This document shows, in pieces, positions 5,063-7,005 of a stretch of 7,005 bases of DNA. A program made the position numbers and the translations under genes. Position 1 is the stretch's first letter. Each line of letters starts with the position of its first letter. Source of the DNA: Acidobacteriota bacterium (GTDB lineage Bacteria; Acidobacteriota; Terriglobia; Acidiferrales; UBA7541). The notes beneath the pieces were generated by a model. The model did no database searches. It worked only from the letters and a program-made list of their open reading frames with translations, and was not told where the DNA came from. The stretch spans positions 1 through 7,005 of the forward strand of contig PMOP01000438.1 of NCBI GenBank assembly GCA_003161495.1, given 5' to 3'.

Positions 5063-5470
5063 GTGAACAGCGAATTCACTATTGAGTACGTGGAACTCCC
5101 GAACGGACGCGTTCCCGCGCGCGAGTTCGTGAATTCGCTGGATGACAAAGCAGCCGCGCGCATAGACGCGTTTATCGACCGCTTGCGCATCTACGGCAAT
5201 CGGATGCAAGGGAAGTTCGTTAAGAAGCTCACCGACGACATATTTGAGCTAAGGGTCAAGCAATTCGACCGGATTTTTCGGGTTCTGTTCTTCTATCAGC
5301 CGGGAATGCTGATCGTGATTACGTCAGGGTTTCAGAAGAAAACGGAACAGACACCACAGGCCGAAATTACAAGGGCAGAACAGCTAAAAAAGCTCTGGAT
5401 GAAGTACCGAAACCGTTACACGGGATCGCAGAAGGAAAGGGAAGCCATTCTGAAGGAGCTGAGCATATGA
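5063..5470 (+). CDS. higB: RelE/HigB-type toxin (phage Gp49-like family)
   Basis: This 135-residue protein of the RelE/ParE superfamily, HigB/Gp49-like branch, is a presumed ribosome-dependent mRNA interferase. Signature segments: DDIFELRVKQFDRIFRVLFF (residues 58-77) and SGFQKKTEQTP (88-98), which hold the conserved Arg and Lys residues of the family. After these there is a longer than usual C-terminal helix (to 135; Gp49-like proteins are often about 110), ending in a Lys/Glu-rich stretch. The start is GTG at 5063: the upstream frame is closed by TAA at 5048-5050 and no other start fits the family N-terminus. The toxin gene comes first and the antitoxin second, the typical hig order, with a 4-nt ATGA overlap. 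It sits within the integrated element and would act as its addiction module. Confidence 0.9.
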   Translation: MNSEFTIEYVELPNGRVPAREFVNSLDDKAAARIDAFIDRLRIYGNRMQGKFVKKLTDDIFELRVKQFDRIFRVLFFYQPGMLIVITSGFQKKTEQTPQAEITRAEQLKKLWMKYRNRYTGSQKEREAILKELSI

Positions 5471-5787
5471 AACGCGATAAGCACAGTGAAATTGTCGAAC
5501 AGCGCGTTCGCAAGAGCGCAACCTACCGTAAGACCTTCGCGCGCACCCTGCACCAGATTGACCTGGCCGTGCTGGTCCGCGAGATGCGGGAGGATGCGGG
5601 GTTGACTCAGACCGAACTAGCGAAGAAGGTGGGCACGACACAATCCGTGATTGCTCGCCTGGAGGATGCCGAATACACGGGGCATTCGCTCACGATGCTG
5701 GAACGCATCGCTGCGGTCTGCGGCATTGCCCTCAAGCTCCATGCGGAGAAAAAGCCCAATTTCGACCGCGAAGTCGCGCTGGTCTAG
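5467..5787 (+). CDS. higA: HigA-type antitoxin with XRE helix-turn-helix
   Basis: The 106 residues include an N-terminal charged helix region (1-43) and a Cro/C1-type helix-turn-helix at about residues 44-68 (AGLTQTELAKKVGTTQSVI, then ARLEDAEYTGHSL), followed by an LxxLERIAAVCGIALKL segment usual for HigA-like antitoxins. It should bind and neutralise HigB and repress the higBA promoter through the inverted repeat at 5032-5049. ATG at 5467 overlaps the higB stop (ATGA) and has AAGGAG at 5453-5458, so it can also be translated on its own, giving antitoxin excess. Nothing is missing. Downstream, 5788-5837 holds no gene and no clear terminator before the arm-site cluster. Confidence 0.92.
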   Translation: MKRDKHSEIVEQRVRKSATYRKTFARTLHQIDLAVLVREMREDAGLTQTELAKKVGTTQSVIARLEDAEYTGHSLTMLERIAAVCGIALKLHAEKKPNFDREVALV

Positions 5788-5837
5788 CCCCAGAGCAGGT
5801 CATCGAACAGCTGGCCGATTTCCTCTGCAAATCGTTG

Positions 5838-5886
5838 GGGGTCCAATTGAACCCAGTGGGGTCCATTTGGGGTCCAAAACAGTCCA
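5838..5886. promoter_or_regulatory. Cluster of GGGGTCCA boxes at right end, probable integrase arm-type sites
   Basis: GGGGTCCA occurs at 5838-5845, 5858-5865 and 5869-5876, and a degenerate AGTCCA at 5881-5886. The spacings are 20, 11 and about 10 bp, i.e. whole helical turns, and all copies share the orientation of the two boxes at the left end (1418-1435). They lie 59-107 bp from the right attachment core, a fitting position for arm-type sites bound by the integrase N-terminal domain. Confidence 0.7.
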
Positions 5887-5897
5887 TTTTCAGGTCA

Positions 5898-5918
5898 GAT
5901 TCAAGTAGGTTAGCCGTG
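5898..5918. repeat. Right half of the element-terminal inverted repeat
   Basis: GATTCAAG followed by TAGGTTAGCCGTG is the reverse complement of 1376-1395, apart from one additional base. It ends 26 bp before the right core repeat, against 9 bp on the left side, so the halves are asymmetrically placed around the core in the presumed circular form. Confidence 0.75.
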
Positions 5919-5944
5919 TAAGGGCAATTGAAACATCGTGAGTT

Positions 5945-5971
5945 ATGGAGCGGGCGATGGGAATCGAACCC
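5945..5971. repeat. Proximal attachment-site core within tRNA-Gly
   Basis: Identical 27-bp direct repeat of 1340-1366. Here it forms the 3' part of the intact tRNA-Gly, so integration has kept the tRNA functional. The crossover must have taken place somewhere within these 27 bp. Confidence 0.93.
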
Positions 5972-6019
5972 ACGTCTAGAGCTTGGGAAGCTCCTATTCT
6001 ACCATTGAACTACGCCCGC
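5946..6019 (-). tRNA. tRNA-Gly, anticodon CCC
   Basis: The 74-nt minus-strand sequence folds as a full cloverleaf. The acceptor is GCGGGCG with CGCCCGC, the D-arm GTTC/GAAT, the anticodon arm GGAGC-TTCCCAA-GCTCT, the T-arm GTGGG-TTCGATT-CCCAT, and it ends with discriminator T and an encoded CCA. The anticodon at loop positions 34-36 is CCC, reading GGG glycine codons. The 3' 26 nt are the attachment core of the integrated element. Some end pairs of the stems are G-U. There is no intron. Confidence 0.95.
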
Positions 6020-6028
6020 ACTAGGCTA

Positions 6029-6057
6029 ACGCTACCAAACCCGCCGAGGTCTTGCAA
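6029..6057 (-). promoter_or_regulatory. Probable promoter of tRNA-Gly
   Basis: On the minus strand TTGCAA (6052-6057) and TAGCGT (6029-6034) are separated by 17 bp, with 9 nt from the -10 box to the first tRNA base. Spacing is ideal but the -10 match is weak. Confidence 0.4.
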
Positions 6058-6060
6058 GAA

Positions 6061-6088
6061 TTCAATGGAGCGCGATTCATGCTAGAGT
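6061..6088 (+). promoter_or_regulatory. Possible extended -10 promoter of the UbiD-family gene
   Basis: TGCTAGAGT (6080-6088) fits an extended -10 (TGnTATAAT-like); the -35 region (TTCAAT, 6061-6066, 16-bp spacer) is weak. This would give a leader of about 57 nt before the TTG start. Tentative. Confidence 0.33.
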
Positions 6089-6151
6089 GTCGCGTTGCGT
6101 TTATCGAACGCCGCATGTCGTGGCGGCGGGCAGCGATATGGGGAGGAAGTT

Positions 6152-7005
6152 TTGGCGTACCGCGATTTGCGCGAATTCATTGCCAAGCTCGAAAAAGAGG
6201 GCGAGCTGCGGCGCATCTCCGCCGAGATCGATCCGGTCCTGGAAATCACGGAGATCACGGGGCGCGTGACGCGTGCAGGCGGCCCGGCGCTGCTGTTTGA
6301 AAAACCGAAGGGCTCGCGCGTTCCGCTGCTCATCAACATGCTGGGCAGCGAGCGGCGCATGAATCTTGCGCTCGAAGTCTCGAACATCGATGACGTGGCC
6401 GCGCGCATCCGCGGTTTCCTTGACATGCAATCGCCGCAAGGCCTGCTCGACAAAATTAAAATGTTGCCGAAGCTCGCCGAACTCGGCTCCTTTTTTCCGA
6501 AGTCCGTGAAGACCGGCCCATGCAAGGAAATCATCCGCCGCGAAAATTTCTCATTGTTTGAATTTCCGATCCTGAAGTGCTGGCCGCAGGACGCGGGGCG
6601 GTTCATCACCTGGCCTCTGGTTTTCACGCGCAATCCGGAAACAGGGAAGCGCAATGTCGGTGTTTACCGCATGCAGGTGTACGACGAGCGCACCACCGGA
6701 ATGCACTGGCAAACGCAAAAGCACGGCGCCGAGCATTTCCGCCGGGCGCGCGCCGCCAATCCCGACGGGCGCATCGACGTGGCCGTGGCCATCGGGTCGG
6801 ACCCGATGACCTGCTTGTCCGGCATCCTGCCCATCCCGCCCGATCTCGATGAAATGATGTTCGCGGGTTTCCTGCGGCGCGATCCAGTGGAAATGGTTTC
6901 GTGCGAGACCTCGGACCTGGAAGTCCCCGCCAATTCCGAAATCGTTCTCGAAGGTTACGTGGATTTAAAAGAGATGCGCACAGAAGGACCGTTCGGCGAT
7001 CACAC
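6152..7005 (+). CDS. ubiD: UbiD-family prFMN-dependent (de)carboxylase, 3'-truncated by window edge
   Basis: The first 284 residues of a UbiD-family protein run off the right edge. It begins with TTG at 6152 (MAYRDLREFIAKLEKEGEL), preceded by GGGGAGGAAG (6140-6149), a strong Shine-Dalgarno sequence. Family hallmarks: the N-terminal RxxIxAEIDPxLEITEI segment, the prFMN/metal-binding stretch RNVGVYRMQ (Asn168, Arg173) with WQTQKHGAEH (His191), the PPDLDEMMFAG segment (Glu234 as likely metal ligand), and RTEGPFGDH (Glu278 as likely catalytic acid). These enzymes decarboxylate aromatic or unsaturated acids with prenylated FMN supplied by a UbiX partner. In bacteria this subtype often serves ubiquinone or menaquinone biosynthesis; the exact substrate cannot be fixed here. 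Full-length members have about 480-600 residues. It lies on the chromosomal side of the tRNA and does not belong to the element. Confidence 0.93.
   Translation, partial: MAYRDLREFIAKLEKEGELRRISAEIDPVLEITEITGRVTRAGGPALLFEKPKGSRVPLLINMLGSERRMNLALEVSNIDDVAARIRGFLDMQSPQGLLDKIKMLPKLAELGSFFPKSVKTGPCKEIIRRENFSLFEFPILKCWPQDAGRFITWPLVFTRNPETGKRNVGVYRMQVYDERTTGMHWQTQKHGAEHFRRARAANPDGRIDVAVAIGSDPMTCLSGILPIPPDLDEMMFAGFLRRDPVEMVSCETSDLEVPANSEIVLEGYVDLKEMRTEGPFGDH

Larger units (their letters stand above)
1340..5971. mobile_element. 4.6-kb integrative element inserted at the 3' end of tRNA-Gly(CCC)
   Basis: The element is bounded by two perfect 27-bp direct repeats (1340-1366 and 5945-5971), the second being the 3' end of the intact tRNA-Gly gene. 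The repeat-to-repeat unit is 4,605 bp. It holds a complete tyrosine recombinase gene at the distal end, a truncated excisionase-like ORF, a structured non-coding region, two paralogous TPR-like membrane proteins, and a HigBA addiction module. No relaxase, replication initiator, capsid, terminase or reverse transcriptase is visible. It is therefore either a minimal genomic island or a satellite that depends on another element for transfer. The integrase lies next to the displaced tRNA fragment, not next to the intact tRNA, which is less common for tRNA-targeted islands. Boundaries are seen directly; mobility is inferred. Confidence 0.9.

Noticed and set aside
5024..5209. N-terminal extension of the 251-aa TPR gene to 5209
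   Set aside because: It would overlap the higBA promoter, operator and higB start on the opposite strand, and the extra 62 residues have no recognisable features.
6082..6654. A 190-codon open frame on the - strand
   Set aside because: Antisense to the UbiD-family gene, rich in Ser/Arg, typical of a GC-rich shadow frame.

Overview
The window looks like a moderately GC-rich bacterial chromosome carrying a small integrated element. The style of the integrase, the PIN/Phd pair and the UbiD-family protein suggests a soil or sediment bacterium, possibly Acidobacteriota. That taxonomic guess is inference; nothing here proves it.

Layout. Left chromosomal flank (1-1339): the C-terminal part of a short-chain dehydrogenase/reductase on the + strand, then a type II toxin-antitoxin pair on the - strand (Phd/YefM-like antitoxin, then a PIN-domain VapC-like toxin, overlapping by 4 nt). 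Right flank (5946-7005): a complete tRNA-Gly with anticodon CCC on the - strand, and the 5' part of a UbiD-family prFMN-dependent decarboxylase on the + strand.

Between the flanks lies a 4,605-bp integrated element. A 27-bp perfect direct repeat, made of the 3' end of the tRNA-Gly plus one base, occurs at 1340-1366 and again at 5945-5971 inside the intact tRNA. These are the two attachment-site cores. The element encodes, from left to right: a complete tyrosine recombinase (-), a truncated excisionase-like ORF just upstream of it (-), about 0.85 kb with little coding potential but rich in DNA structure, two paralogous membrane-anchored TPR-like proteins in a row (-), and a HigB/HigA toxin-antitoxin pair (+) divergent from the TPR genes. 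Each end carries repeated GGGGTCCA-type boxes at 10-11 bp spacing and one half of a ~20-bp inverted repeat. These are probably recombinase arm sites.

How it fits together: integrase (with excisionase, if any is still functional) moves the element in and out of the tRNA 3' end, leaving the tRNA intact. HigBA would act as an addiction module that keeps the element in place. The two TPR-like membrane proteins are the cargo, of unknown function.

The most interesting parts are: (1) a 126-nt three-way-junction fold at 2785-2910, made of perfect inverted repeats, just upstream of the excisionase/integrase genes; (2) a 12-bp-period GTGAAC array beside it; (3) a HigA-type operator set exactly inside a strong divergent promoter shared with the cargo operon; (4) the paralogous cargo pair, in which one member has an added Cys-rich N-terminus. 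No replication, relaxase, capsid or CRISPR genes are visible.
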